Below, one piece after another: positions 42,960 to 53,029 of a stretch of DNA of 64,000 bases. Below the pieces are notes generated by a model, which saw nothing but the letters and a program-made list of their open reading frames with translations, made no database searches and had not been told where the DNA came from. The DNA is from Symbiodinium natans (taxonomy: Eukaryota; Sar; Dinophyceae; Suessiales; Symbiodiniaceae). The position numbers were made by a program, and so were the translations under genes. Position 1 is the stretch's first letter. Each line of letters opens with the position of its first letter. The stretch lies in the NCBI GenBank assembly GCA_905221605.1, contig CAJNDS010002157.1, positions 792,001 through 856,000 of the forward strand. The letters run 5' to 3'.

Positions 42960-43590
42960 AAAAGGGGGAAACTATCTGCACCCTAGCTGCCAACGGCGTG
43001 GAAGGCCGCCCAAACACTGATGAAGCTTGAGAGACCCACCACAACCCTTGCACTTCCAGCCTACGGCAGCCCTGTGCATGTCATGGGAAACATGGACGCC
43101 GAAAAGTCTGAGGTCGTGACCGGTACCGTAACACGGCAAGGCAGCAACTTGGAGCATCTTACTACGGGGCCAGTTGACAGAAACCCTGAGACCGCAAGCA
43201 AGGCAAAGCCTGCCACCAGGGATGACCAGGGTGAGTGACCCTCAGATGCTCCAAGACTTGCGGCTTGGTGGCCTGTTTGGGGCCCTGAATTTGGCCCTTG
43301 GTCACACCAGTGCGAAGCCAAAACTGGGCACAGTTTATCAAGTGCCTCTGAAGCTCCCAAGTGCGACAGTCCAACCACTTGTTGTACTCTCTAGCAAGCC
43401 GATGCTCCAGCTTGGCTTCGATGGCTCTACTTGCAGCCTCTGCAGCTTCATCGGCCAGTTTATTGGCCTCGAAAGCCCAGTGAGGCAAACTACTGTCCGA
43501 GGGGGCCTGTTGGTGCGACCTTATCCAGTAAAGCTGGATACGTTTCCCCTGAAGCCCCCAACCCCTGTCCAAAGCCCGTAACCCTCAAAA
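42960..43590 (-). pseudogene. retroelement remnant: RNase H C-terminal part and zinc tail
   Basis: One frame (43162-43572) has LYWIRSHQ and FEANKLADEAAEAASR, matching the late histidine and last aspartate regions of retroelement RNase H. In a second frame (42972-43157) WKCKGCGGSLKLHQCLGG gives a CxxC tail. The N-terminal catalytic Asp and Glu are absent, and the element is cut by telomere-type repeats upstream, so it is a broken fragment. The LINE at 9.9-16.3 kb shows no RNase H, so this is a different element. Confidence 0.6.
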
Positions 43591-43709
43591 GCCCTAGAAG
43601 CCTTATCCCTAAACCCTAAACCCTAAACCCTAAACCCTAAACCCTGAACCCTGAACCCTGAACCGTGAACCCTGAACCCTGAACCCTGAACCCTGAACCC
43701 AACCCCAAC

Positions 43710-43850
43710 CCATGGCCTCCGCTAGCGCCTGGGCGCGCGCCAGCGCCGGGGGAAGGGGTGCCCCCTCGTCCAAGCTCACCTCGGCTGGCAGGGCTCCCGC
43801 ATACCCACCCGCAAGACTCCACAGGCTCTCAACCCGAATAGCCATCCGGC
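43710..43850 (-). CDS. 47-codon exon, unidentified
   Basis: RMAIRVESLWSLAGGYAGAL then PAEVSLDEGAPLPPALARAQ and ALAEAM, between GGTTCAAG and ATGG|GTTGGG. Strong third-position bias and an alanine-rich helical end. Confidence 0.6.
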
Positions 43851-43963
43851 CTTGAACCCTGAACCCTAAACCCTAAACCCTTTCGGAATCCTCAAAACGA
43901 TGCCCCTCAAGGACCCCTCCCCAAAAAAAAGGAAAAGGGGCTAAATTAAAGCACTCAACGTAC

Positions 43964-43998
43964 CCTTAGTCATGAACTCGAGGCTGCTGAGGACACTA
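43964..43998 (-). CDS. micro-exon
   Basis: SVLSSLEFMTK lies between CCTATAG and AAGG|GTACGT. Short, but both signals are good. Confidence 0.4.
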
Positions 43999-44226
43999 CT
44001 ATAGGATTTAGGGTTTAGGGTTTCGGGGGTTTAGGGTTGCGAGGTTGCAGGGATTCGGTTTAGGGTTTAAGGTTTCGGGGTTGTAGATCGTTCGGGTGTC
44101 GTTCTAAGGTGATCCAGCTATCTCAGGGGCTTGGCCTCAACAGGACTTGGGGGGATTTTGGGGAGTGGGCCCTAAACCCTAAACCCTAAACCCTAAACCC
44201 TAAACCCTAAACCCTAAACCCTAAAC

Positions 44227-44348
44227 CCCAAGAGAGCCTGTAGGGTGGATGGCCTGGAACCAAATTTAGGGTAAAACGTGGGGCCTGCCAGGGCCCTGGC
44301 TAATGTCTCAGCGTTCTCCGCGGCAGGGGCCGTGTCAGCTTCGGCGGT
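44227..44348 (-). CDS. 40-codon exon with telomere-repeat donor
   Basis: A pyrimidine tract CCCCCCCCAG precedes TAEADTAPAAENAETLARAL then AGPTFYPKFGSRPSTLQALL, and the donor is TTGGG|GTTTAGG. Strong codon bias. Family not recognised. Confidence 0.6.
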
Positions 44349-44612
44349 CTGGGGGGGGAGGGGTTGCTTTTGAGTGTCAGGCTTGCAGATTAGGTTGGGA
44401 ACCCTATGCCTCTGAGAACCTGACACACATGCGCGCACACACACGCACACACAGACACACAAACACACGCGCACGCGCACAAGTGCGCACACGTACACGC
44501 ACACGTACGTGCACACTGGCGATCGGGCACTGTAAAGCACGACTGGTCAGAGTTGGAATGGAGCCCAGGGTGTACATCGGAATTGGTGAGCACCAACTTG
44601 GGAACCCAGAAC

Positions 44613-44716
44613 TTGGGATGTTCCTTATACTACACTGCTAGTCCTAAATAGGGATTGCAAGAGAGGGTACTAGAATCCCTTTTAAGGGCTAATAGTCTAA
44701 GGGGGGCACACCTCAA
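44613..44716. mobile_element. introner-like inverted-repeat element, copy 6
   Basis: TTGGGATGTTCCTTATACTA on the left, AAGGGGGGCACACCTCAA on the right. Target duplication weak (5 of 8). Confidence 0.7.
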
Positions 44717-44811
44717 CCCTAAGCTCTAAACCCTACAACTTGGGTCTTTGGCACGAGCAAGGGGACCCTGAACCTAGGGCTTAGGGTTTAGGGTTTAGGG
44801 GTTTAGGGTTT

Positions 44812-44933
44812 GGGGATGAGGAGCCAGGGCTTCGTGGCGCCTCTTTGGGCGCGTCTTTGGCGCCGGCCGCCAGCTGCACAGGCTCCTGAGCTCGGGTGCA
44901 TTTTCTGCGCAAACTCAGATCCGGCACTGCAGC
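44812..44933 (-). CDS. exon whose acceptor lies at an introner boundary
   Basis: AAVPDLSLRRKCTRAQEPVQ then LAAGAKDAPKEAPRSPGSSS, open with G/C-rich third positions. Its acceptor GGGATCCCAG is the outer end of the element at 44934-45048, and its first bases are the 8-bp target duplication. Confidence 0.55.
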
Positions 44934-45048
44934 CTGGGATCCCCCTTATCCTAACAGTTCTTCATATTAACGTACCCCCCCCTCCCCCCCAGGTATCATC
45001 CAGTAACATCCCTCTTAAGGACTGTGAGTCTAAGGTGGAACATCCCAA
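44934..45048. mobile_element. introner-like inverted-repeat element, copy 7, perfect 8-bp duplication
   Basis: CTGGGATCCCCCTTATCCTA left arm, TAAGGTGGAACATCCCAA right arm. Flanked on both sides by ACTGCAGC (44926-44933 and 45049-45056). It begins where exon 44812-44933 ends on the plus-strand axis, i.e. it is the upstream intron of that exon. Confidence 0.85.
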
Positions 45049-45431
45049 ACTGCAGCCCTTTAAAAAGGGGGCCGGACACTGAACCTCAGGGCTTAGAGGT
45101 TCGGGGTCCCCTCAACGGGTAACACTGGTTACTTGACAGGGCCTAGAACCAAAGTCGCTGGGCACCCGGGCTTTATACAAACCTCAGGGTATGTGTACTG
45201 TTGTCTTTCTTCTTTTCTTTGGAGGGGGGGGGGGGGCGGGGGTGCCGCTTTAGAGGGGCAGAATTGGGGACCCCTGTCTTAGGTGGTGCTTGGGCTCTAT
45301 ACAAGCTCAGGGAGCTGAACCCTAAACCCTATAAGCCTATAAGGTCTAGAACAAAACCCTAAACCCTCAACCCTCAACCCCTGAACCCTGAAACCCTGAA
45401 ACCCTAAACCCCTAACCCCTAAACCCGAAAC

Positions 45432-45480
45432 CCAAGAAGGGCTCCTCCGCCGGAGGCGCCGCCTCGGGCGGGAGGGTCTC
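45432..45480 (-). CDS. short exon, unidentified
   Basis: ETLPPEAAPPAEEPFL lies between CTTTGCCAG and TTGG|GTTTCG, with 15 of 16 third positions G or C. Confidence 0.55.
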
Positions 45481-45561
45481 CTGGCAAAGGCAGTCGGGGG
45501 GCCTCCGGAGGTTTAGGGTTTAGAGTTTAGGGTTTAGGGTTTCGGGTTTAGGAGGTTTAGA

Positions 45562-45786
45562 GTTTAGGAGGTTTAGGGGGTTTAGGCGGGGTTAGCCCTA
45601 AAATCCTACAAAAACCACGCCCTGGACGGACCGCGGTCCTTTTGGCTTCGGATCTCTGCGGACGCTTAGAGTTGAGATGTGCTTGGGGCTTTACTTGTAG
45701 AAGGTTCCAGTGTTTGTGTCGGATGTGTGGGCTTGGGGCTTCTACAACGTCCTTCAAAGCTGTGGCGTGTGGGAGGGGGTGTGGGT
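45562..45786 (-). CDS. open frame, uncertain exon
   Basis: ALKDVVEAPSPHIRHKHWNL and LLQVKPQAHLNSKRPQRSEA form one open frame ending in heptad-derived codons. It has no clear acceptor and moderate codon bias. Confidence 0.25.
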
Positions 45787-46214
45787 CACATGGTTCACAC
45801 CCTTGACTCGTCTCTCTCTCTCTCTCTGTCTCTGTCTCTGCCCCTCTCTCCCATGTGCACAAGAGAAGCCCAATTCGGGTTTATGGTTCAGGGATATTCA
45901 GGGCTTAGACTCACAGCGCCTCATTTTTCGAAGACGCATGGCCGGGCTTTTGCTTTGAAGCCCTCTGTGTGGCTGTCAGATCAACTTCCCTCCCCCGAAT
46001 CGTACTTAACCCCCTTCACCAACTGCATGATACTCGGACCCCTAAGTTTGTACCCCTTTTCGTTTGTACCCCTTTTCGAGGCTTCCCTTAGTATACTCCT
46101 AAACAGGGCCCCTATCTTCCCTTAGGAATCTTGAGAAGGGGTCCCCAAACCCAAGGGTACAACCTTAGGGGTCCAAGGTAGACCCCCAGGAATGCACGTG
46201 GGCCGCCGCGGACC

Positions 46215-47147
46215 CTAAGTTCGGCTCGCGCTCGCGCACCGGCCCCTGGGCAGAGCGAAGCTCCACCTCTCGCGCCTCGCGACCTGCCGGCGCCAGCTTG
46301 CGCCAAAGGACACGCCCACGCACTCCAGGAGGAAGGCGGGCCTACTGACGCCCATGGCGCGCCAGCGTCTGTTGAGGAGGGCCAGCTCGGCCTCGATATC
46401 CAGGCATGAGGCGCCACCTAAGAAAGTTCCGAGGGTCACATGGGGCATGAGGTTCTTTTCCTGGGGAACTACCACTGGGCAGCCTTCTTGCGAGAGGTGT
46501 CGTTCAATCCCAGCGGCCACCTTCGAAATCTTGTGCCTGGACTCGGCATCCGCCTCGATGACGATGCTAATCTCCTTGTCGTTGGGCTGCGAGCATCTCA
46601 CTTCATCAAAACGTACTTCGAAGGGCTCGAAGAAGTCATCTTGCCATGTCTCAAACACATGGCCGATGGTCCTGAGCTCTTCAAGGCTTTGGCAGCAACC
46701 GTAGATGACGGCAACGTGCGCCTCCTTGGGGCTAGCCGCATGATAACGGCAAGAGGTGTCGTTCCTTTGCTTGAAGTGGGCAGCTACCTCCTCGTACTTT
46801 GTCACAACAGCTTCCCAGAAATTATCACTGGACACGTTGACTGAATCTGGCTTTCGCCGATTGGGATCGAAACCGAACCCGGAGATGAAAGTCCACCAGC
46901 TGTCAACAACAGCTGCTTCTGGGAGCTCGGCTGCCTCCCGGTGTGGCTTGCAATCAATGGGACAGCCCCAGCGATGGGGATACATCGGGTCCTTGCGGCA
47001 TGCCCCGGGCGTTGAGGAGCTGGCTGCCGTGACAGGGACAGGGTCCAGCTGGCTGTGCCCAAGCCACATGCAGACCGCAGCGGCGCATGCGGCCGAGCCG
47101 ACGCCCAGCAAGAATCCCCAAGACACGTGGGATCCAGGGCGCACCAT
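46215..47147 (-). CDS. 2H-phosphoesterase-like protein with N-terminal membrane anchor, intronless
   Basis: A 310-residue frame from ATG to TAG without introns, the only such non-transposon gene here. Residues about 9-29 (SWGFLLGVGSAACAAAVCMW) form a signal-anchor-like hydrophobic segment. Two histidine motifs lie 92 residues apart, HVAVIYG at 144 and PHVTLGTF at 236, the spacing and surroundings expected of the 2H phosphoesterase superfamily (LigT, AKAP7, CNPase type), which act on 2',3'-cyclic or 2'-5' phosphodiester RNA ends. The second motif is a full HxT. The first reads HVA, lacking the usual Thr/Ser, so activity may be reduced or altered. The arginine-rich tail (from about 280) is unusual. 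An intronless gene among many-exon ones could be a retrocopy or a gene nested in an intron. No spliced-leader relic is visible upstream. Alternative: an unrelated protein with chance HxT-like motifs. Confidence 0.6.
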   Translation of the reverse strand: MVRPGSHVSWGFLLGVGSAACAAAVCMWLGHSQLDPVPVTAASSSTPGACRKDPMYPHRWGCPIDCKPHREAAELPEAAVVDSWWTFISGFGFDPNRRKPDSVNVSSDNFWEAVVTKYEEVAAHFKQRNDTSCRYHAASPKEAHVAVIYGCCQSLEELRTIGHVFETWQDDFFEPFEVRFDEVRCSQPNDKEISIVIEADAESRHKISKVAAGIERHLSQEGCPVVVPQEKNLMPHVTLGTFLGGASCLDIEAELALLNRRWRAMGVSRPAFLLECVGVSFGASWRRQVARRERWSFALPRGRCASASRT

Positions 47148-48031
47148 GGGAAATTTGCCCCGTCTGCAGATACTTTGCTCTGCTGCGACGTACTAGGTCG
47201 CCCAGAGGGTGCCCTTTTTTTGTAGAATGGGGTTTCAAGGGAGCGCAGGCTGCAGGTACTAAGTGCAGGCTGCAGGGCATCTTGGAAACAGATCAAAGGA
47301 AAACCCGACGGAAACCCCACGCAGTCCGATACTTTAGATTGATCCTAAGCACCTCTCTAAGTGTGGCTTGCTGGCTTATTTCTAGCAATTAGGCCGAGAG
47401 TGTTTCATCTACCGGGCTTTGCTGCTTATAACAAAGGCCTTCGGATTTCCCGTCGAGGGTAACGGACGGATGACATGACTCCTAGGAGCCATGGAAACCC
47501 TAGCAGCCTCAGAAACCTCAAAGAAACCCAAGAAGCCCTTTAAATCCTGTGCTAAACCCTCTGAAGCTTCTCAACCTGATAAACGCCATAAACCCCATAC
47601 ATCCTATCAGCCCTAAAGCCATGATCCCTAAACCCCCTTCACCCCAATGAAGCCAAAAACCTTGCAACCCTCAAACGCCGAAGCCCAACTCGACCATGTC
47701 TGGTAAGCCTGGCAGACCTGTGTGTGTGCGTGGAAGCATCGGAACTGCTCGCCTCAACCCGAACCCTGAAGTAGAGCTCCGCCCCCCCCTCCCGCCCCCT
47801 TCCCCCTTCTGGGACGATTCTATCCAGGAGTGCAATGAAGCGCAAGTTGTGCAAGCGAAGGCTGAGGGGTTCGGGTCTGGGTCGCCAGGCTCGCGATGGG
47901 GCAGCTAAGTCTGCACGCTATTAAACCCCCCTCAACACCCCAAACCCGAAATCAAACAGGCCTCATCCCCTTTCATTCAACCCTTAAACCCTAAACCCTA
48001 AACCCTAAACCCTTAGATCCGAATAAAACAC

Positions 48032-48104
48032 AGGACTTGGCCTCCACGATCCAGTCTGATATCCAGTGCGGCGGCGTGTCGGCAGCGAGAAGGCTCGCAA
48101 AGTC
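48032..48104 (-). CDS. 24-codon exon with clean splice signals
   Basis: DFASLLAADTPPHWISDWIV then EAKS, between GAAATCCAG and TCCT|GTGTTT. Strong support from frame, bias and both signals. Family unknown. Confidence 0.6.
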
Positions 48105-48255
48105 CTGGATTTCGGGTCGTGGGGTCCCAAACCCTAAACCCTAAACCCTAAACCCTAAACTGGCCCTAAACCCTAAACCCTAAACCCTGAACCCTTCGGG
48201 GGTTGCGTGAGCTGGGATGGCCCTTCAAAACAAACCTCTGAAACACATTCCTAAA

Positions 48256-48364
48256 CTTGGCTGCACTTAGGAGGGTAGCTACAAATTAAATTTCAGCTGC
48301 CTTACTAGGAAACCCATAAACCCCAAAAGGCCAAGGATCTAAAGTTACGGTAAAGCACCACAAG
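48256..48364. mobile_element. dispersed 110-bp element, CTTGGCTGC family, copy 1
   Basis: Shares about 110 bp with 49815-49928 and 57850-57962: CTTGGCTGCWCTTAGSAGGG at one end and TAAAGCACCACAA at the other, with AGGGTAGCT and AGCTGCC in the interior. Non-coding, same orientation in all three copies. Confidence 0.75.
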
Positions 48365-48545
48365 GTACATATGATCCTCTAAAACCCAAGAAGGGCCACT
48401 AAGTATCAAATAGCCCACTGACCTATAGCTCGGAACCCCATACGTATCCCAACGTAGGAAACGAAGTGCTTGGATGGTTGAGGGATCAGGCTTCGCTGTC
48501 TCATAACTGGCCCAGAATGTTGCTCAAACCTCCATGTTTTTGCTT

Positions 48546-48652
48546 AGTAGCCAAGTAGCCATATTATGATAAGGGCACCCTTTTTTGGGGTGGCTACTGT
48601 AGAAGGGAGCCCATAACCAAAAAAAGGGCAAAGGGTACCACTGGGCTACTAA
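48546..48652. mobile_element. dispersed element, TGGTAGCCCAGT family, copy 1
   Basis: Matches 59392-59500: GTAGCCNAGTARCCATATTA at the left, AAGGGTACCACTGGGCTAC at the right; the ends are inverted copies. A fragment of the family is at about 17866-17952. About 108 bp, non-coding. Confidence 0.75.
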
Positions 48653-48840
48653 GTTTGTTCAGTCTCACGGCTGTGAGGGTTTAGGGTTTAGGGTGAAGGG
48701 TTTAGGGTTTAGGGTTTAGGATACAGAGTCCCCCGCAACGTAGCGCTCAGGGGGCCACAGGCTCAGGGCTTAGAGGCAAGTCCAACCCTGATACCTAAGG
48801 CTTATAAGAGTCCATTTACCCCAAACCCGAAACTTTAAAG

Positions 48841-48948
48841 GGGTTTAGGGTTTAGGGTTTAGGGTTAGGGTTTAGGGTTTAGGGTTTAGGGTTTAGGGTT
48901 TAAGGGTTTAGGGTTTAGGGTTTAGGGTTTAGGGTTTAGGGTTTGGGG
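48841..48948. repeat. TTTAGGG array
   Basis: About 15 heptads, nearly perfect. Confidence 0.9.
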
Positions 48949-49025
48949 TGGAGCCTCCACGGTGGCAGGGCCCAGCCGGCCACGCAGAGCACCGAGGACG
49001 CTGCTCAGGCAGCGGGAGAGGGCCT
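48949..49025 (-). CDS. exon, unidentified
   Basis: ALSRCLSSVLGALRGRLGPA then TVEAPP, after CCTCCAAG, running to the CCCTAAA edge. Nearly all third positions are G/C. The frame also stays open upstream through PPPILQE. Confidence 0.55.
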
Positions 49026-49489
49026 CTTGGAGGATTGGCGGGGGTTGTTGCACGTGTCTCTGGGTTTTGGGGTTCGGGTTAAGGGCCCGATTCAACCCCC
49101 GAAACCCTAGGCCCCCTAAACCCTAAACCCTAAACCCTAAACCCCAAACCCTAAACCCTAAACCCTAAACACTAAAGTAAGGGCTAGGGCTCCCAGAACG
49201 TTGCCAAGAATGGCAGGTTCGGGATTCCCTCAGACTCAGGCCCAGTTTGTGCTTTGAGCCGAGGGCTTGTGGGGCTTCGGGATTGGTGTATAATTAGGGC
49301 GAACAGCAGCTCTCACTTTCACCTCCGAGGCATTCCAAAAATCCCGTGACTACACCAAGGCTGTGTCCATTCACACCAGGGCGCTCCAAACCGCCAAAGG
49401 GACTACGCGGTAAAGACCTAGAAAGCTCCGATCATGACTTTCGAAGGTTTGGCGGGTGTACTTGGAGGTTGAATGGTACTTCTAAACCA

Positions 49490-49745
49490 ACTAGAAAGTC
49501 TACTTATCTAACCTGCTCAGGGGACTTAGTTGTAAGTACAGTTTTATTTGGTGTTATGAGTAGCCAACCTCCCAGTAGGATTAGGAATGGAATTCCAAAC
49601 TCACGATCCCCAAAATGATATCTCTGGCTTCGCTTCATCTTGCATTCGTCTTATATCATCTGTCCTTATACGGTTTATCTGCGTGTGCTACTACACTCAC
49701 ATAGTAGTACAGTGATCTATCGTAATCATACTGCATTATTCTTTG
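49490..49745. other. A/T-richer unique segment, no supported gene
   Basis: Base composition drops compared with the surrounding islands, and heptads are absent. A plus frame through it (49346-49618) lacks third-position bias and splice logic, so I do not call it. Origin unknown. Confidence 0.4.
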
Positions 49746-49814
49746 TAGGGCCAGGAAGCGACATGCTCTGCTTTAGACAAGCACTTCGAAATCCATCCAA
49801 GACATGGCCCAGTT

Positions 49815-49928
49815 AACTTGGCTGCACTCAGGAGGGTAGCTATAAATGTAATTCTTGGCTGCCTTCTTAAGAAACCCAATAAACCCAAAAAGGCTAAAGA
49901 TGTAAAGTTATAGTAAAGCACCACAAAG
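49815..49928. mobile_element. dispersed 110-bp element, CTTGGCTGC family, copy 2
   Basis: See copy 1 at 48256-48364. Begins AACTTGGCTGCACTCAGGAG and ends AAAGCACCACAAAGAG. Confidence 0.75.
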
Positions 49929-50517
49929 AGTTAACCCCTGAAAAATGACAGCCGCATTTCCCCAGTCTTAAGGGAACCCTAGAAACCTCTGACCCGCAAG
50001 AAAAGAAAGAAGAATCCTTATGTTACTCTTAGGACGACTATGTTTTCTTCTTTTTTATTCTTGTCATTTTCCTTTTTTTTTTTGGGTGGGGGGGGGGGGG
50101 GTGGTCTTAAGCCAATGGTAGTAAAACCTACAAGGTAAGCCCTGGACCCAACTCTGAAGCCTCCCAATGAAAGCCCTATGGCCTTCCCCGCCCAAACCAC
50201 TGATCCGAAATCCTGAGCCCCAAGACTTTAAGGGTTTAGGGTTTAAAGGGCTTAGAGTTTAGACCACCCATCTGGACCTCCTCCCCCCTCCCCACCCCCC
50301 AGGAGGCCCCTGAACCTTCAACCCTACAACCAATGCAGCCTACAACCAATGCAGCCTTCAAACCCCGAATTTCAGAGGCTTAAACCCTAAAGCCATAGCC
50401 CTTAAGCCTGAGCACTAAACCCTACGCGCCCTCAACCCTCAACCCTAAACCTTTCAGAAAGCCCAACCCTAAACCCTAAACCCTAAACCCTAAACCCTAA
50501 ACCCTAAACCCAAAAAC

Positions 50518-50589
50518 CCGAAACGGCCTCGGAGAAGGCAGCCTCAGCCTCGGACCCATCCTCTGACGAGGACGTGGCTTCGGATGGCC
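50518..50589 (-). CDS. exon, acidic serine-rich
   Basis: PSEATSSSEDGSEAEAAFSE then AVSG, between GGGTTTCAG and TTTCGG|GTTTTTG. The plus strand is also open and acidic (SEKAASASDPSSDEDVASDG), so strand is uncertain. Confidence 0.45.
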
Positions 50590-50618
50590 CTGAAACCCCT
50601 CTGAAGACATTCGTAAAG

Positions 50619-50699
50619 GGTTTAGGGTTTAGGGTTTAGGGTTTAGGGTTTAGGGTTTAGGGTTTAGGGTTTAGGGTTTAGGGTTTAGGGTTTAGGGTT
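50619..50699. repeat. TTTAGGG array
   Basis: About 11 perfect heptads. Confidence 0.9.
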
Positions 50700-50727
50700 G
50701 AATGTCAAGGGCCCTCAGCCCTACAAC

Positions 50728-50765
50728 CCAAAATCCTCTGCTGCCCAGGCGCTGAGGGCGGCCTT
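50728..50765 (-). CDS. micro-exon with telomere-repeat acceptor
   Basis: KAALSAWAAEDF lies between TTTAG and GG|GTTGTAG. The same 20-odd bases occur inverted inside exon 50910-51005, so the plus strand could instead encode a related AAQALRAAF peptide. Confidence 0.4.
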
Positions 50766-50909
50766 CTAAACCCTAAACCCTAAACCCTAAACCCTAAACC
50801 TTATAAACCCTAAACCCTAAGCCTTAAACCCTATAAACCCTAACCCTAAACCCTAAATCCTAAACCCTAAACCTTCCTAACCGCAAAACCTAAACCCCAA
50901 AAACCTTAC

Positions 50910-51005
50910 GTAAGCCCTCCAGTCCTTGCTCGACAGCTTGGCGCGGAGGTCTCCCCGCTCCTCGCGGGGCCAGGCCGCCCTCAGCGCCTGGGCCAGGAGG
51001 ACCCG
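50910..51005 (-). CDS. 32-codon exon with consensus donor
   Basis: RVLLAQALRAAWPREERGDL then RAKLSSKDWRAY ends exactly at TAC|GTAAGG. Almost every third position is G or C. A helical segment. Compare RWEALLADPAALRATGRELW at 52422-52517. Confidence 0.6.
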
Positions 51006-51309
51006 ATTTAGTAACCCTAAACCCTAAACCCTAATTAAACCCTAAACCCTCAACCCTAAACCCTAAACCCTAAACCCTGAACCCTAAACCCTAAACCCTA
51101 AACCCTAGACCCTAACCCTAAACCCTAAACCCTAAGCCCTAGCCACAAACAGCCCGAGGTTTTGGGGCTTACGTAAGGATGGGGAATCGAGGAGCTTCGG
51201 ATTTGGGACTTGACGTCTTCGGGTGTAGAAGGACCTTTGTTGGGGTGTACTAGATAGGGTTTAGGGTTTAGGGTTTAGGTTTTAGGGTTTAGGGTTTAGG
51301 GTTTAGGGT

Positions 51310-51347
<38 letters not shown>

Positions 51348-51351
51348 AGGT

Positions 51352-51383
<32 letters not shown>

Positions 51384-51387
51384 GGTT
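51310..51387. repeat. TTGAGGG variant array
   Basis: Eleven copies of GGGTTGA in tandem, a homogeneous variant of the telomere-type heptad, next to normal TTTAGGG units. Confidence 0.9.
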
Positions 51388-51654
51388 ACTAAATAGGGAT
51401 TTCGGGATTTGGTTTGTTTAGGGCTTCATTTAATGGTCTGCAAGAATACAATTGCTGAGAAACTTAAGTATACAGGAGCTCTAGGTATGCGTACTGTAGC
51501 CCATCTACAGGGACTTGCTATTTCAGCTAAAGACGAGTCTGATGACTACGGGGCCTCCGGTGTTTGGAATGTGCGCAATCCGGGTGCCTGTTACTTTGGA
51601 CTGGGCGCTAGTGAATATTGCAACGACATAGGGCTTTTGTAAAGGGACTATTTC

Positions 51655-51753
51655 TGGGTGGATCTAAAAATTATGATCCCTTTTGGGGTACCCTATATAC
51701 TCGGTGCCGTATTATAAGATCCAAAAAGGCACCCGAATCTTGACAACCACCCA
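51655..51753. repeat. short dispersed element, GGGTGGTTGTCAA family, copy 2
   Basis: Reverse-complement partner of 38777-38871. An A/T-richer stretch of about 200 bp to its right has no supported gene. Confidence 0.6.
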
Positions 51754-51979
51754 TTTGGAAACTCTACATGGGTCCCAGCTACCCCACTTTACTTTTGATT
51801 GACCTTGCAAGCTTGGCGCACTCGTCAAGGAGCGAAAATGAAGCTACCCTCATGAGTGCACTAGATAAACCTACTAGAAACTTAGCTTCATGATGTTCAC
51901 CATATTAACCTACAATGGAAACTTCTAGCTCCAGCTTCTTAACAAAAGACAGTTCAGGTGTGTGTGTGTGTGGGTGGAG

Positions 51980-52066
51980 CTGTAAGTCGCCATTCAAACG
52001 GCCAGGCTGCCTCCTCATCCACCGCTGCGCCCGCGCTGGCCGCCCGGGAGAGGAGGCAGCCGAGAA
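51980..52066 (-). CDS. exon, unidentified
   Basis: LGCLLSRAASAGAAVDEEAA then WPFEWRLTAP, after a TTCCTCTAG acceptor. A second frame and the plus strand are also open. Confidence 0.45.
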
Positions 52067-52421
52067 CTAGAGGAACCGGGTTGGCGGTACCTGGGTTGAG
52101 GGCTTGTGGGCTTTAGGGTTATTTAGGGTAAGTGGATGTAACAGCATGATGATGAACAAGATCCTTCACACAAAGAGCTCAAGCCTGGTCAATTCACAAA
52201 GTCCCGTGGTCCCTTGCTAGGCGACTTAGGCTCAGGAGCCGGGATGAAGTGTGCAAGCACTGCCGGCGTCTCTGAAGAGGCTTAAGTTCGAGAGTCTTTG
52301 GTGCGCAATTCTTACATCCCTAAATCTGGATACCCTGCGACCCTAAACCCAAAACCCCAAATCTTTAACCCCTAAACCCCAAACCCAAAACCCTAAACCG
52401 GCCATGGAACCTGAAACCCCC

Positions 52422-52517
52422 TCAATCCGCGCCTTGGCCGGAGAGTGACTGCCAGAGCTCGCGGCCCGTTGCCCGCAGGGCGGCAGGGTCAGCTAGGAGC
52501 GCCTCCCAGCGTGCGGT
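52422..52517 (-). CDS. exon, helical, unidentified
   Basis: TARWEALLADPAALRATGRE then LWQSLSGQGAD, ending TGA or at a GATT|GAGGGG GA donor. High G/C third positions. Confidence 0.55.
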   Translation of the reverse strand, partial: TARWEALLADPAALRATGRELWQSLSGQGAD

Positions 52518-52587
52518 GGGGTTTAGGGTTTAGGGTTTAGGGTTCAGGGTTTAGGGTTTACGGTTCAGGGTTTAAGCTTTAGGGTTC

Positions 52588-52653
52588 ATGTGAGTGATGC
52601 TTCTTCGTCGGAATCGATTGCTGATGGCTTCCCCGCAGTGCACGCATCGGAAG
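52588..52653 (-). CDS. exon-like segment with CxxC
   Basis: FRCVHCGEAISNRFRRRSIT follows CCCGAAG. It starts like a C2H2 finger, but a second histidine pair is not visible. The plus strand is open and also carries a CEQCDYKTT-like stretch, so this is tentative. Confidence 0.3.
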
Positions 52654-52960
52654 CTTCGGGGTTACAGCACAAACAACGATCCCCAAATGGCCCAAAACCA
52701 TGTGAACAGTGCGATTATAAGACCACAAAACTCAGGGTCTGATGAAATATAAGGTATGTTGAGGATATGGGAAAAGCATGCCCAATCCCTGCGGCACATG
52801 GGCTTGGAACGACTTCCCCCGGCAGGGTCGACTTAAACCTACCACTAGTAGCCCTGATGCAAAAAATTCCAAACCCTAAGCCCTCAACCCTAAACCCTAA
52901 GCCCTAAGACCTAAGCCCTAAGCCCTAAGCCCTAAACCCACAGTTTCGAGCACACTACAC

Positions 52961-53029
52961 ATACGCGTTGCTTGCGGGGGCCCCTTCCGTGGGATCCTTC
53001 GGCTGCCGCTCCGGGTGCTGCTGCAACTG
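52961..53029 (-). CDS. 23-codon exon with clean splice signals
   Basis: LQQHPERQPKDPTEGAPASN then AY, bounded by TTGCAAAG and TAT|GTGTAG, with strong codon bias. Confidence 0.6.

Noticed and set aside
46802-47320. Second minus-strand frame of 172 codons
   Set aside because: Out-of-frame shadow of the 2H-like gene; low codon bias and no motifs.
49346-49618. Plus-strand 90-codon frame
   Set aside because: Crosses a composition change and lacks codon bias; better explained as unique non-coding sequence.
51409-51642. Plus-strand 77-codon frame
   Set aside because: A/T-richer, no third-position bias, no splice signals and no recognisable motif.
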